NCBI GenBank assembly: GCA_900546795.1
Contig: UREG01000016.1
Location: forward strand, 1 to 31,285
Origin: an uncultured Veillonellaceae bacterium
Lineage (GTDB): Bacteria > Bacillota > Negativicutes > Veillonellales > Megasphaeraceae
Length of the DNA: 31,285 bases
Reading direction: 5' to 3'
A program made the translations under genes and the position numbers. Under the pieces are notes generated by a model. That model ran no database searches, had not been told where the DNA came from, and saw only the letters and a program-made list of their open reading frames with translations. Numbering within the stretch: position 1 is the stretch's first letter; every line of letters starts with the position of its first letter. Of this stretch, positions 17,397 to 24,336 are shown piece by piece.

Positions 17397-17691
17397 GATT
17401 TCGTCACCTCTTCCAGCAGCCCTTTTTCTATCAAATCTTTTATTCGTTCTTCAAACCGGTACTGTACGCCTCTGCCGGGCTGCCCAAACCACGGCGCAAT
17501 CTCCGCCTGATACGTTTCCACACTATCCAATACCCGATACAGATGATGATTTTCTTCTTGTGTATCGGAAGTTCTGGACATGGCGCACTCTCCAATCATT
17601 GTTCCTTTCGGACTTGTATAGTAGCCGCCCCAGTCACCATACCGTGAAAGTACCGTCCTCTTTTCAGCCTAACTTCCCATTCCTCGCGAAA
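17393..17691 (-). pseudogene. C-terminal remnant of a TNT-type NAD+ glycohydrolase polymorphic toxin
   Basis: The last 91 codons in one frame (17393-17668) read KRTVLSRYGDWGGYYTSPKG, then after a variable stretch HHLYRVLDS, IAPWFGQPGRGVQYRF and IKDLIEKGLLEEV. These match the tuberculosis-necrotizing-toxin (TNT/DUF4237) fold: RYG...GGYYTSPKGT, YRVL, APWFGQPGGGxQY, and a C-terminal LLxxGxLxEV. The Gln of VQY lies 22 residues from the end, where TNT has a catalytic Gln. An in-frame TAG precedes it at 17669-17671. In the next frame, however, WEVRLKRG continues the domain upstream, so a frameshift near 17657-17664 split it. The N-terminal toxin and delivery regions are absent: the homology stops near a terminator at about 17703. 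A start at 17581 with GGAG could express only a 62-residue tail. TNT toxins hydrolyse NAD+; this remnant is probably inactive. Confidence 0.7.
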
Positions 17692-17702
17692 TAGCAGTAT
17701 AT

Positions 17703-17743
17703 AAGAAAACGTCTTGCCTGATTTTCCATCAGGTGAGCCGTTT
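17703..17743 (-). terminator. Probable terminator of the intact immunity gene
   Basis: A hairpin with inner stem CCTGAT/ATCAGG and outer arms AAACG/CGTTT starts just after the stop of copy 2 and ends in GTTTTCTT on the minus strand. The toxin remnant begins immediately after it. Confidence 0.6.
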
Positions 17744-17747
17744 ATAC

Positions 17748-18005
17748 TCATTCTTCCAGATATTTCTTTAAACGCTTGTAGTCATAAGACAGTACCTTCA
17801 AAAAATAGCGGCAGGCTTCGTCTTCTGTGTCGAAAAAAAATTCATCGGTAACCACATCGCGCGAAACAATATACACCCGATTTTTATCTTCGGATATGTC
17901 CAATCCAACTAAAGAGTCATCCCAACAAGTAAAGTCCGTACCAATACTATAATGATGCGGGTTCACGCCTTCTTCTAAAATCCGTTTTACATCTTCAACC
18001 GTCAT
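17748..18005 (-). CDS. Small acidic protein, probable polymorphic-toxin immunity protein (intact copy 2)
   Basis: This 85-residue acidic protein begins MTVEDVKRILEEGVNPHHYS. Central strands rich in aromatic and acidic residues (TCWDDSLVGLDISEDKNRVY) and VTDEFFFDTEDEACRYFLKV lead to a Lys-rich C-terminal helix. I do not recognise a named family with certainty. The pattern ...VYIVSR...FFDTEDEACRYFL resembles small immunity proteins encoded after contact-dependent toxins. The best evidence is context: a second copy lies 350 nt away, overlapping the 3' end of a TNT toxin remnant by ATGA. I chose the ATG at 18005 because AGAGGTGG lies about 9 nt upstream and the same site precedes copy 1. It has its own promoter and terminator, so it is probably expressed and may protect against TNT-bearing neighbours. 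That role is inference. Confidence 0.65.
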   Translation of the reverse strand: MTVEDVKRILEEGVNPHHYSIGTDFTCWDDSLVGLDISEDKNRVYIVSRDVVTDEFFFDTEDEACRYFLKVLSYDYKRLKKYLEE

Positions 18006-18051
18006 GATTCTGCCACCTCTAAGAATACCATACCACAATATATCATTCGCA

Positions 18052-18171
18052 TTATCTTGCCTTACAATCCATCGTCTTTTCCTGATTCTGCAAGTGCGCC
18101 TTTACGGCAACAGGCTTATGCCGTATGCTGATCGGCCTATGTACAGCCTTTCTTTCCTGCTCAGCACGCAT
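18052..18171 (-). CDS. Possible 39-residue peptide upstream of the intact immunity gene
   Basis: An ORF too short for routine calling starts at ATG 18171 behind a very strong AGGAGG and ends 46 nt before the immunity start. The product (MRAEQERKAVHRPIS...) is basic, with no membrane segment and no family I recognise. It lies about 90 nt downstream of a good promoter. It could be a true small gene, a leader that delivers ribosomes to the immunity gene, or the residual N-terminus of a lost toxin gene. Confidence 0.4.
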   Translation of the reverse strand: MRAEQERKAVHRPISIRHKPVAVKAHLQNQEKTMDCKAR

Positions 18172-18267
18172 GTATATCTCCTCCTAAAATGACTAGGCCA
18201 GCCTTATAATAAAGATATATCGCATTTCGCTAAAATATATTTCTTTACCAACTGCCTAAACCCCTCT

Positions 18268-18296
18268 ATTATAACGGAAAATATTGGGTTGCCCAA
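18268..18296 (-). promoter_or_regulatory. Promoter of the immunity unit, with a palindrome over the -35
   Basis: On the minus strand: TTGGGC, 17 nt, TATAAT. The -35 lies inside the inverted repeat TTGGG-CAA-CCCAA (18284-18296), which could be an operator. In the rest of the 18.17-18.38 kb gap I see no gene. Confidence 0.65.
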
Positions 18297-18376
18297 CAAA
18301 TCCCCCCTGCACAGCCGGCAACTTCATTTTTAGCCGAGCCGCAGAACCCTCTTTACCAGCCCTACCCGCCGTAAAA

Positions 18377-18409
18377 CAAAAAAACTCTCCGTTTCAGCGG
18401 AGAGTTTTT
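18377..18409 (-). terminator. Intrinsic terminator of the CDF transporter gene
   Basis: A perfect ACTCTCCG/CGGAGAGT stem with a short loop, flanked by A and T runs, lies 10 nt after the stop codon. On the minus strand it ends in seven T residues. Confidence 0.87.
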
Positions 18410-18418
18410 CCATATACC

Positions 18419-19366
18419 TTATTCGTCGTCATCATCATCGAGCAAATAATCTTTTGCCATCCATTTTCTTGTCGTTGTAAATGTAATCGTCAGCCATTTC
18501 TGATACTGCGGAAACCCAATCGCAGAATCGATTTCATTGCGGATCCGATCCAATTCAGCTACTTTATGCACTTCATAATTCTTAGATACCAAAATGTCGA
18601 TCTCAATAATCTTAGTATTGCCGTATTCTTGTACGCTGCTCACATAATCCTTAAAATCATACCGGATCATAAAATCATCCATGACCTGCTGCACATGCTC
18701 ATGCAGCTCCTGCGGCGCTACCCCCAGAATCTGTTTAACAGACGGCACCAATATTTTCAGCGCCGTCGGCATCATCTGAATCGACAGCACAATCAAAATC
18801 GCCGGATCCACATACCGATCCAACCAAGCATATTCCGTATTTTCCAGCATTGCTGCCAGTGCAAAACTAACGAGCAGTCCGCCGGACAAAATACAATCTA
18901 CGAACCAACTGATATTATCGAAATGAACCAAATTCGAATTCAGCTTTTTATTAATGTGTCGAACATATAAATAATATGCACCGTCTGCGACCGTAAAAAA
19001 TAGGGCATATACGATTGCAAAATCAAATTGGATCGAATTGCCGCCGCTCAAAATACTTATCAAGCCGGAAAAAAATGCATAGAACACAACGAGAAGCGTA
19101 AAGCTTCCTTCTGTAAATAGTACCAGCGGCTCAAACTGCCAATATCCAAACTGGAATTTTTTGCTCGTTTCCCGGCTAGTCAGCCGTGATGTTGCAATCA
19201 TCAACAATTTTATCAATACCGCTATAACAGAGAACACGCCGTCTACCAAAATCGCGTGTGAATTGCTTATCAACCCTGTCACCGTACCGCCTATCGCTAC
19301 TAACGACATCATGATGGCCGATTGCTGGAGCAGACGCTGCTCCATTTTCTGCACATCTGTCATCAT
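18419..19366 (-). CDS. Cation diffusion facilitator-family membrane protein with degenerate metal site
   Basis: This 315-residue protein has the CDF layout of about six membrane helices in the first 200 residues and a cytoplasmic C-terminal domain (DDFMIRYDFKDYVSSVQEYG, IIEIDILV), ending in an acidic tail (LLDDDDDE). CDF proteins export Zn2+, Mn2+ or Fe2+ by proton exchange. The usual HxxxD ligand pairs are mostly missing: TM2 reads SHAILVDGVFSVIAVL, placing F45 and A49 where ligands are expected. TM5 reads ISWFVDCILSGG, with S153 in place of His and D157 retained. It may have another substrate or site. The ATG at 19366 has GGGAG 7 nt upstream. The gene is monocistronic, with a strong promoter and a terminator. 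The family call is good; the substrate is unknown. Confidence 0.85.
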   Translation of the reverse strand: MMTDVQKMEQRLLQQSAIMMSLVAIGGTVTGLISNSHAILVDGVFSVIAVLIKLLMIATSRLTSRETSKKFQFGYWQFEPLVLFTEGSFTLLVVFYAFFSGLISILSGGNSIQFDFAIVYALFFTVADGAYYLYVRHINKKLNSNLVHFDNISWFVDCILSGGLLVSFALAAMLENTEYAWLDRYVDPAILIVLSIQMMPTALKILVPSVKQILGVAPQELHEHVQQVMDDFMIRYDFKDYVSSVQEYGNTKIIEIDILVSKNYEVHKVAELDRIRNEIDSAIGFPQYQKWLTITFTTTRKWMAKDYLLDDDDDE

Positions 19367-19394
19367 ACAATATCTCCCCCTTTATCCTCTATTT

Positions 19395-19423
19395 ATTATA
19401 CTAGATTTTTCACAATACGGCAA
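19395..19423 (-). promoter_or_regulatory. Promoter of the CDF transporter gene
   Basis: TTGCCG, 17 nt, TATAAT on the minus strand, ending 28 nt before the start codon. The -35 uses the last bases of the T tract of the rsmA terminator, so terminator and promoter overlap. Confidence 0.77.
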
Positions 19424-19465
19424 AAAGAGCCTTTTACCGCTCCCCAAGGCGCCGGCAAAAGGCTC
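19422..19465 (-). terminator. Intrinsic terminator of the rnmV-rsmA operon
   Basis: A 13-bp stem, GAGCCTTTTGCCG / CGGTAAAAGGCTC (one G-U), is followed by five T residues on the minus strand, 13 nt after the rsmA stop. Confidence 0.83.
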
Positions 19466-19478
19466 GTCTTAAAACTAT

Positions 19479-20348
19479 TTATTGATTAGAACTTTCGCCC
19501 CGCAGGGACACCCATGCATTGGCCAGCGCTGCAAATTCTTCCAAAGATAAAGTTTCTCCCCGCCGGCTGCTGTCGATGCCGGCAGCTGCCAGCACCCGAT
19601 CTGCCATCTCTTTATCCATTCCGCAGGATTTCAGCGTATTCGTCAGCATCTTGCGCCGCTGTTGGAACGCGGCTTTTACTACATGGAAAAATGCCCGTTC
19701 TTCTTTCAAAGCTACCGGAGGCTGCTGCCGCACTTTCATGCGCACTACAGCCGAAGTCACTTCAGGTGCCGGCAAAAAGGCTTTCGGCGGCACATCAAAC
19801 ATGATTTCTGGTTCCGTATAATACTGTACTGACACAGACAACGCCCCGTAGGCTTTGCTTCCCGGCCGCGCAGTCATCCGCTCAGCCACTTCTTTCTGCA
19901 CCATTACAACCATGCACTCAATCGGCAAATGCTGTTCCAGCAACGCCATGATAATCGGCGTAGTGATATAATACGGCAAATTCGCGCATACTTTATACGA
20001 TCCTTGCCCCATCAATTCCGGCAGATTGGTCTTTAATACATCGCCATGAACGATCCGTACATTATCGTATGCTTCCAACGTATGCTCCAAGACCGGAAGC
20101 AGCCGCTGATCCAGCTCTACAGACGTAACTGCGGCTCCGGACTGTGCCAGCCCCTGCGTCAATGTCCCAATCCCCGGGCCGATCTCCAGCACTCGATCGT
20201 GTTCCTGTAAATCTGCCGCCATAACGATGCGGTCTACCACATCGCGGCGCACCAAAAAGTTTTGTCCTAATTTCTTACTCATCCGCAGTCCAAAACGCTT
20301 AACGACATATCGCACTACTTCCGGACTGGCTATGATTGGTTCTATCAT
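19479..20348 (-). CDS. rsmA: 16S rRNA (adenine(1518)-N6/adenine(1519)-N6)-dimethyltransferase
   Basis: RsmA (KsgA) dimethylates two adjacent adenines in the 16S 3'-terminal hairpin during late 30S assembly, using SAM. The 289-residue protein has KKLGQNFLVRRDVVDRIV (about 25-42), SAM motif I VLEIGPGIGTLTQGLA (about 53-68), the acidic motif II residue in SVELDQRLLP, GDVLK near 102-106, and the catalytic NLPYYITTPI at about 123-132. The C-terminal helical domain includes AFFHVVKAAFQQRRKMLTN. It overlaps rnmV by 4 nt (ATGA), the usual coupled arrangement in Bacillota. Confidence 0.97.
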   Translation of the reverse strand: MIEPIIASPEVVRYVVKRFGLRMSKKLGQNFLVRRDVVDRIVMAADLQEHDRVLEIGPGIGTLTQGLAQSGAAVTSVELDQRLLPVLEHTLEAYDNVRIVHGDVLKTNLPELMGQGSYKVCANLPYYITTPIIMALLEQHLPIECMVVMVQKEVAERMTARPGSKAYGALSVSVQYYTEPEIMFDVPPKAFLPAPEVTSAVVRMKVRQQPPVALKEERAFFHVVKAAFQQRRKMLTNTLKSCGMDKEMADRVLAAAGIDSSRRGETLSLEEFAALANAWVSLRGESSNQ

Positions 20349-20899
20349 CTATGCTCTCCTTCATTTTCATCTAACGACAATATAGCTTCTTCCCATTCTT
20401 TACGGGTCACCCCATAATGATTGAGCCGGTAAATAAACTGCTTCGTATTACTGTATCCGATCCCAAGCGCCGCGCCTACCGCCGCCCGCCGTTCCGCAGC
20501 TTCTTTGGTTCCGGTCAAATCATGGAGAAGTATATCTGCCATCGTAAACCTCTCTTTCGGTTCAAACGACGTAGTCCGCACCTTCTGCAGCGCCGCCCGA
20601 ATGGCTTCCGGACTTGCCTGCTCAATTCCCAAATCATTGTTGGCAATCGCATCCTTTCGCGGTACAAACGCATGCTTTGCCTGCGGGAACAATTCCGTCA
20701 AATACTTCCGTATCCGTTCTCCCGCACTATCCGGATCCGTCAAAATAATAATTCCCCGCTTTTCATACGCCTGCCGGATCTTTTCAATCACGCCTTTTCG
20801 CAGGGTAAATCCTTCTGTGGCAATCATCTCCACATCTGCAGCCTGCCGAATCCGTGCAATATCCGCTTTCCCCTCAACCACTAAAACTTCTTTTATCAT
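20345..20899 (-). CDS. rnmV: Ribonuclease M5 (5S rRNA maturation nuclease)
   Basis: RNase M5 cuts the 5S rRNA precursor at both ends. The 184-residue Toprim protein carries the catalytic Glu in VVEGKADIARIR (about 9-20) and the DxD motif in IILTDPDSAGERIRKY. A Gly/Lys segment is followed by a C-terminal RNA-binding half (GIGYSNTKQFIYRLNHYGVT). I chose the ATG at 20899; its ribosome site (GAGTG) is weak. A GTG 9 nt upstream is possible. It overlaps rsmA by ATGA and is the first gene of the pair, downstream of an extended -10 promoter that is divergent from the tRNA-Ser promoter. Confidence 0.94.
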   Translation of the reverse strand: MIKEVLVVEGKADIARIRQAADVEMIATEGFTLRKGVIEKIRQAYEKRGIIILTDPDSAGERIRKYLTELFPQAKHAFVPRKDAIANNDLGIEQASPEAIRAALQKVRTTSFEPKERFTMADILLHDLTGTKEAAERRAAVGAALGIGYSNTKQFIYRLNHYGVTRKEWEEAILSLDENEGEHR

Positions 20900-20924
20900 G
20901 CTGTTCACTCGCTTTCAATGCTAT

Positions 20925-20933
20925 ATTATACCA
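20925..20933 (-). promoter_or_regulatory. Extended -10 promoter of rnmV-rsmA
   Basis: TGGTATAAT on the minus strand lies 25 nt upstream of the rnmV ATG. The -10 is perfect with a TG extension, and the -35 is weak. Confidence 0.55.
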
Positions 20934-20995
20934 TATCTTCCCGCCAGTTTAGTAGAAAAAGAAAAAGCCGTACCATAAATTTTTCTACAAACGCC

Positions 20996-21024
20996 TTGAC
21001 AAACTTACCTCTTATTTGTATAAT
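20996..21024 (+). promoter_or_regulatory. Consensus promoter of tRNA-Ser
   Basis: TTGACA, 17 nt, TATAAT: a perfect sigma-70/SigA consensus, ending 19 nt before the tRNA. Confidence 0.93.
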
Positions 21025-21043
21025 GAATAAGTCAGTACGACTT

Positions 21044-21134
21044 GGAGCGTTACTCAAGAGGCTGAAGAGGACGGTTTGCTAAATCGTTAGGGCTCGTAAG
21101 GGTCGCGAGAGTTCGAATCTCTCACGCTCCGCCA
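21044..21134 (+). tRNA. tRNA-Ser (anticodon GCU)
   Basis: The acceptor stem GGAGCGT pairs with ACGCTCC and is followed by discriminator G and an encoded CCA. The anticodon stem is ACGGT/ATCGT with loop TTGCTAA, giving anticodon GCT (21078-21080), which reads AGC and AGU. The long variable arm (GGGCTCG...GTCGC region) is typical of serine tRNAs, and the T arm is GAGAG-TTCGAAT-CTCTC. It stands alone between a consensus promoter and a terminator. Confidence 0.97.
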
Positions 21135-21136
21135 AG

Positions 21137-21176
21137 TAAAAGACCATTCAAGAATTCTTGAATGGTCTTTTTTTTA
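21137..21176 (+). terminator. Intrinsic terminator of tRNA-Ser
   Basis: A perfect palindrome, AAAAGACCATTCAAG/CTTGAATGGTCTTTT, is followed by a run of T residues directly after the tRNA. From here to 21331 I see only AT-rich sequence without a gene. Confidence 0.92.
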
Positions 21177-21331
21177 TTTCCCAAAAACATCTATATCTTC
21201 CATATCATTTACTTTATAAAATAATACAATCCTGCTCTTTCCTCTCTCCACTTCTTATAACTATTTTTACTAAATTCACATGTATTTCAAATTGATTTTC
21301 TTGTTTATATAACTAAATAAAATAACTAGCT

Positions 21332-21376
21332 AAAATGAAAGAGAGCTTTTTAAAAAAGCTCTCTTTCGTTTTAGAC
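21332..21376 (-). terminator. Intrinsic terminator after the downstream M20 peptidase gene
   Basis: The stem GAAAGAGAGCTTTT/AAAAGCTCTCTTTC is flanked by A and T tracts, 30 nt past the stop codon. It could work in both directions. Confidence 0.77.
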
Positions 21377-21401
21377 TATTTTCTTTTTCCCCAGCGTCTG
21401 C

Positions 21402-22532
21402 TTATTCTGATTCTGCCGCTGCCCACACCAGTTCCGCTGCCAGGCTGCCGCAAGTCAGAAAATCATCTTTATATAAATATTCGTTCGGCGTGTGGTTTTT
21501 ACTGTATCCCGGCGCTACGCCAATCGCCGCAATCCCGTGGCAATTGAAATGGTTGCCGTCCATCCCTCCGCCTCCGCGGTCATATACCGGTTCAATCCCC
21601 AATTTCTTCATTGCTTTTGCCGCAATCTGCACCACAGGCGCATCCGGCTCTACTTTGAAGGTATGGTACATGATATTTTCATCATATTCAATCTTCACGC
21701 CATACTGCTTCTCAACCGTTTCTGCCGCCTGCCTGCACTGTTTTAACGTCTGCAAAAATTCTTCCTGATCTGTACTCCGTACTTCCGCCAGCACTTCTGC
21801 ATAATCACAAACGACATTCGTCGTAGCTCCGCCGCCGTGCACCGTAGAAATATTTGCCGTCGTACAGGGAGTGAGCCGGCTGTCCGGCAATTCCATAATC
21901 AACGTCGCAGCAGCTCGAACCGCATTAATTCCTTTTTCCGGTTCATTGCCGGCATGCGCGCTTTTTCCATGGATTTTATATGTCAGCTTACACTTAGATG
22001 GTGCTTGAAGAATTAATCTTCCAATCCTTCCCGGCGCGTCAAAGACATACGCCATACGAGAACGGAACGAGTCAAAATCAAAATGCCGGCTTCCCAACAC
22101 ACCCGCTTCTTCACAAACAGACAACGCTACTTCTACCATTCCATGCGGTTTATCCGAAGCGGTGATTTGGCGGAGCGCCTCCAGGATTGTACAGATCCCC
22201 GCCACGTCATCGGCCGCCAGTATCGTGTTTCCATCGGCTCGAAAACAGCCTTCCTCTTCATCATATACCGCCTGAATATGGCCGTTATTTTGGACCCGGT
22301 CTAGATGAGCGGAAAATAAAATAGCCGGAAAACGGTCGTCGCCTGCAAGAACTGCCCGTATGTTTCCGGTATTGCCGCCTACTTTTTCTTTTACCCCCTC
22401 TTCTTCTGAAACGGTCAATCCCAGCGCTTCCAATTTCTCTTTCACAGCATCCGCAATCTGCCGTTCATCTCGGGAATGCACAGGCAGCGCCGTTAATTCC
22501 AAAAAGTCGCTGATCATTTTTTCTTCTTTCAC
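21402..22532 (-). CDS. M20-family metallopeptidase, PepT-like (second of a tandem pair)
   Basis: This is a 376-residue di-zinc exopeptidase of the PepT-like group, expected to release residues from short peptides in the cytosol. Zinc-site motifs are visible: SAHLDRV (about 74-80), ILAADDVAG, the catalytic CEEAGVLGS pair, VFDAPG, and the late His in SKNHTPNE. A dimerisation domain contains HGKSAHAGNEPEKGINA. I chose a GTG start at 22532 because AGGGGG is correctly spaced; the next in-frame ATG (22517) has only a GAAGAA run. It is paralogous to the gene upstream, sharing GGGGMD(G/A)NHFN and SAHAGNEPEKGIN. A terminator-like hairpin lies only about 15 nt before its start. Confidence 0.9.
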   Translation of the reverse strand: MKEEKMISDFLELTALPVHSRDERQIADAVKEKLEALGLTVSEEEGVKEKVGGNTGNIRAVLAGDDRFPAILFSAHLDRVQNNGHIQAVYDEEEGCFRADGNTILAADDVAGICTILEALRQITASDKPHGMVEVALSVCEEAGVLGSRHFDFDSFRSRMAYVFDAPGRIGRLILQAPSKCKLTYKIHGKSAHAGNEPEKGINAVRAAATLIMELPDSRLTPCTTANISTVHGGGATTNVVCDYAEVLAEVRSTDQEEFLQTLKQCRQAAETVEKQYGVKIEYDENIMYHTFKVEPDAPVVQIAAKAMKKLGIEPVYDRGGGGMDGNHFNCHGIAAIGVAPGYSKNHTPNEYLYKDDFLTCGSLAAELVWAAAESE

Positions 22533-22547
22533 TTTTATGCCCCCTTG

Positions 22548-22576
22548 CAAAAAGCTCTCCCCGAAGGAAGAGCTTC
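22548..22576 (-). terminator. Terminator-like hairpin between the two M20 genes
   Basis: Stem AAGCTCTTCC / GGGAGAGCTT with a TTCG tetraloop, then TTTTT on the minus strand. It begins 5 nt after the upstream gene's stop and ends about 15 nt before the downstream GTG, leaving no room for a promoter. It may act as an attenuator or as an mRNA 3' stabiliser. Confidence 0.7.
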
Positions 22577-22580
22577 TTTT

Positions 22581-23690
22581 TTATTTTGCAGCTTCTTTAA
22601 TCAGCTGTACTGTTAATTCTGCTGTTTTTTTCAATGCAGGAATACTGATCTCTTCATCCGGCGTATGTATTTTAGCATATCCTACTGCGACCCCAACCGC
22701 AGCGATGCCATGCTCATTGAAATGGTTCGCATCCATACCGCCGCCTCCGCGCTGTATATCCGGCGTCAGCCCCACTTGCTTCATTGCGTCGGAAGCAAGG
22801 CGGATCACTTCATGGTCTTCTGGAATCTTGAACGCATCATACATCTTTTCTATTTTCAAATCGATGGTCGTATTCCATTTTTCAGAAACAGTTTTTACCG
22901 CAGCTTTCAGCTCTTCCAAGTAGTGTTCTAATTCTTCTGCGACGGTGCTTCTGGCTTCCCCTTGTATTTCTACAAAATCGCAGACTACATTTACGCTGCT
23001 GCCGCCTTTAATCACACCGTAATTAGCCGTCGTATACGGTGAAATTCTGGAATCCTGTACATGCATCAGCAAATCTGCCGCCACTTTCAGCGCATTGATG
23101 CCTTTTTCCGGCTCATTGCCGGCATGCGCGCTTTTCCCATGCGCGCCAAGAGTCAATTTACATTTTCCCGGCGCTTGATTGACAATTTTTCCCAGCGCTC
23201 CGGAGCTGTCTAAAACATAGCCGATCTTAGAACGGAAACGCTCAAATTCAAAATGCCGCGATCCTAATACGCCTTGTTCTTCACAAACGGAAAATGCAAT
23301 CTCAATATCGCCATGCGGAATCTTTTCTTCCTTGATTTTTCTCAGCGCATACAGTACCGATGCAATCCCAGCCACATCATCGGCTGCCAGTATCGTTGTT
23401 TTATCCGTATATATCAGCTGTTTTTCTTCATCAACAATCGGCTCGATACGTCCGTTATTCGCTACCCGATCCATATGACAGGAAAACAGGATTGGTGTTT
23501 TATCCGCGTCTCCGCGCAGGACTCCGTATACATTGCCTGCATTGCCGCCAATTTTTTCACCGGTGTTGTCCTCGTATACTTCCAGGCCCAATTCTTCCAG
23601 CTTCTGTTTTAATACATCGGCTATCTTTCGTTCCTGCTTGGAATATACTTCCAGCCGTACCAACTCACAAAATTCCTGAATCAAATCCAT
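22581..23690 (-). CDS. M20-family metallopeptidase, PepT-like (first of a tandem pair)
   Basis: This is a 369-residue paralog of the next gene. Zinc and catalytic motifs are FSCHMDRV (about 69-76), ILAADDVAG, VCEEQGVLGSRHF, VLDSSG and KIHTPDE; the lid/dimer domain has HGKSAHAGNEPEKGIN. It most likely hydrolyses di- or tripeptides in the cytoplasm; specificity is not readable. I chose the ATG at 23690 (MDLIQEFCELVRLEVYS), which aligns with the paralog's start. Upstream in-frame codons overlap the promoter and were rejected. A GGTG and an AGGA precede the start. It heads the tandem pair. Confidence 0.91.
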   Translation of the reverse strand: MDLIQEFCELVRLEVYSKQERKIADVLKQKLEELGLEVYEDNTGEKIGGNAGNVYGVLRGDADKTPILFSCHMDRVANNGRIEPIVDEEKQLIYTDKTTILAADDVAGIASVLYALRKIKEEKIPHGDIEIAFSVCEEQGVLGSRHFEFERFRSKIGYVLDSSGALGKIVNQAPGKCKLTLGAHGKSAHAGNEPEKGINALKVAADLLMHVQDSRISPYTTANYGVIKGGSSVNVVCDFVEIQGEARSTVAEELEHYLEELKAAVKTVSEKWNTTIDLKIEKMYDAFKIPEDHEVIRLASDAMKQVGLTPDIQRGGGGMDANHFNEHGIAAVGVAVGYAKIHTPDEEISIPALKKTAELTVQLIKEAAK

Positions 23691-23726
23691 TCGCTGCACC
23701 GTCCTTTTACACTTTTTGTAATTTTT

Positions 23727-23756
23727 ATTATAAACGAACTGCATCTGCTTTGCCAA
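23727..23756 (-). promoter_or_regulatory. Promoter of the tandem M20 peptidase genes
   Basis: TTGGCA, 18 nt, TATAAT on the minus strand, 37 nt before the ATG at 23690. Confidence 0.7.
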
Positions 23757-23778
23757 ATCTCTTTATCTGTATTCCTAG

Positions 23779-24336
23779 TCATCTTTTCTCTATGGTTGTG
23801 CCTTCTTTTACTGCATTTCCCTGATATTCTGCTATAGCAATGCCATTGACAAAAACGCCCTCGATCACGCCGTCGCCATTTTTAATTCGAATGCTGGCCA
23901 TCACCTGATCATCCGGTCCAATCCGCTCCAAATGGATCCGCGACGTATCGGTCAGCACCTGATCGAACGGTACGCGAAACCGTACGACTCCCTCTTCTAA
24001 ATCCAGCGCTTCCGCTTTCATACTATCGATCGAGTCCGGCCGTGTAAACGTCGCTCCCCGAACCGTGAGTACGCCCTTTTCATCTTTGGCGATATGCACA
24101 TAAATTGGCTCGCCCCATTTCGGAGCATCAGCTTCCAGCCACTGCGCTTTGTTTTCCGGGAAATCCAACAGCAGTGTTCCCGGCCCCATCAAGCTATGCT
24201 GCATTCTCGGTACGCACTGCCACTGATAAGGAATCCCGTCCATTCGCACGTTGTTCCAATCCCAAGCCATATAAAAAGGAACGGCAAACTGCACTGCTAA
24301 TACGACCGCCCAAATACTCCACCGCTGTCTATTCAT
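23779..24336 (-). CDS. Membrane-anchored small protein paired with DUF2157 (GDYXXLXY-like)
   Basis: This 185-residue protein has one N-terminal membrane helix (WSIWAVVLAVQFAVPFYMAW, about 6-25) and an extracytoplasmic beta-rich domain. It overlaps the end of the DUF2157 gene by 8 nt and has GGAGG 8 nt before its ATG, so the two proteins are probably made together. DUF2157 genes are commonly followed by GDYXXLXY-domain proteins, and GVLTVRGATFTRPDSID fits the back half of that family. The canonical GDYxxLxY motif is not visible here, so this is a divergent or alternative partner. No function is known to me. Confidence 0.65.
   Translation of the reverse strand: MNRQRWSIWAVVLAVQFAVPFYMAWDWNNVRMDGIPYQWQCVPRMQHSLMGPGTLLLDFPENKAQWLEADAPKWGEPIYVHIAKDEKGVLTVRGATFTRPDSIDSMKAEALDLEEGVVRFRVPFDQVLTDTSRIHLERIGPDDQVMASIRIKNGDGVIEGVFVNGIAIAEYQGNAVKEGTTIEKR

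Noticed and set aside
18284..18970. 228-codon plus-strand open frame
   Set aside because: It overlaps the CDF gene and its terminator on the opposite strand, and the protein has no family features.
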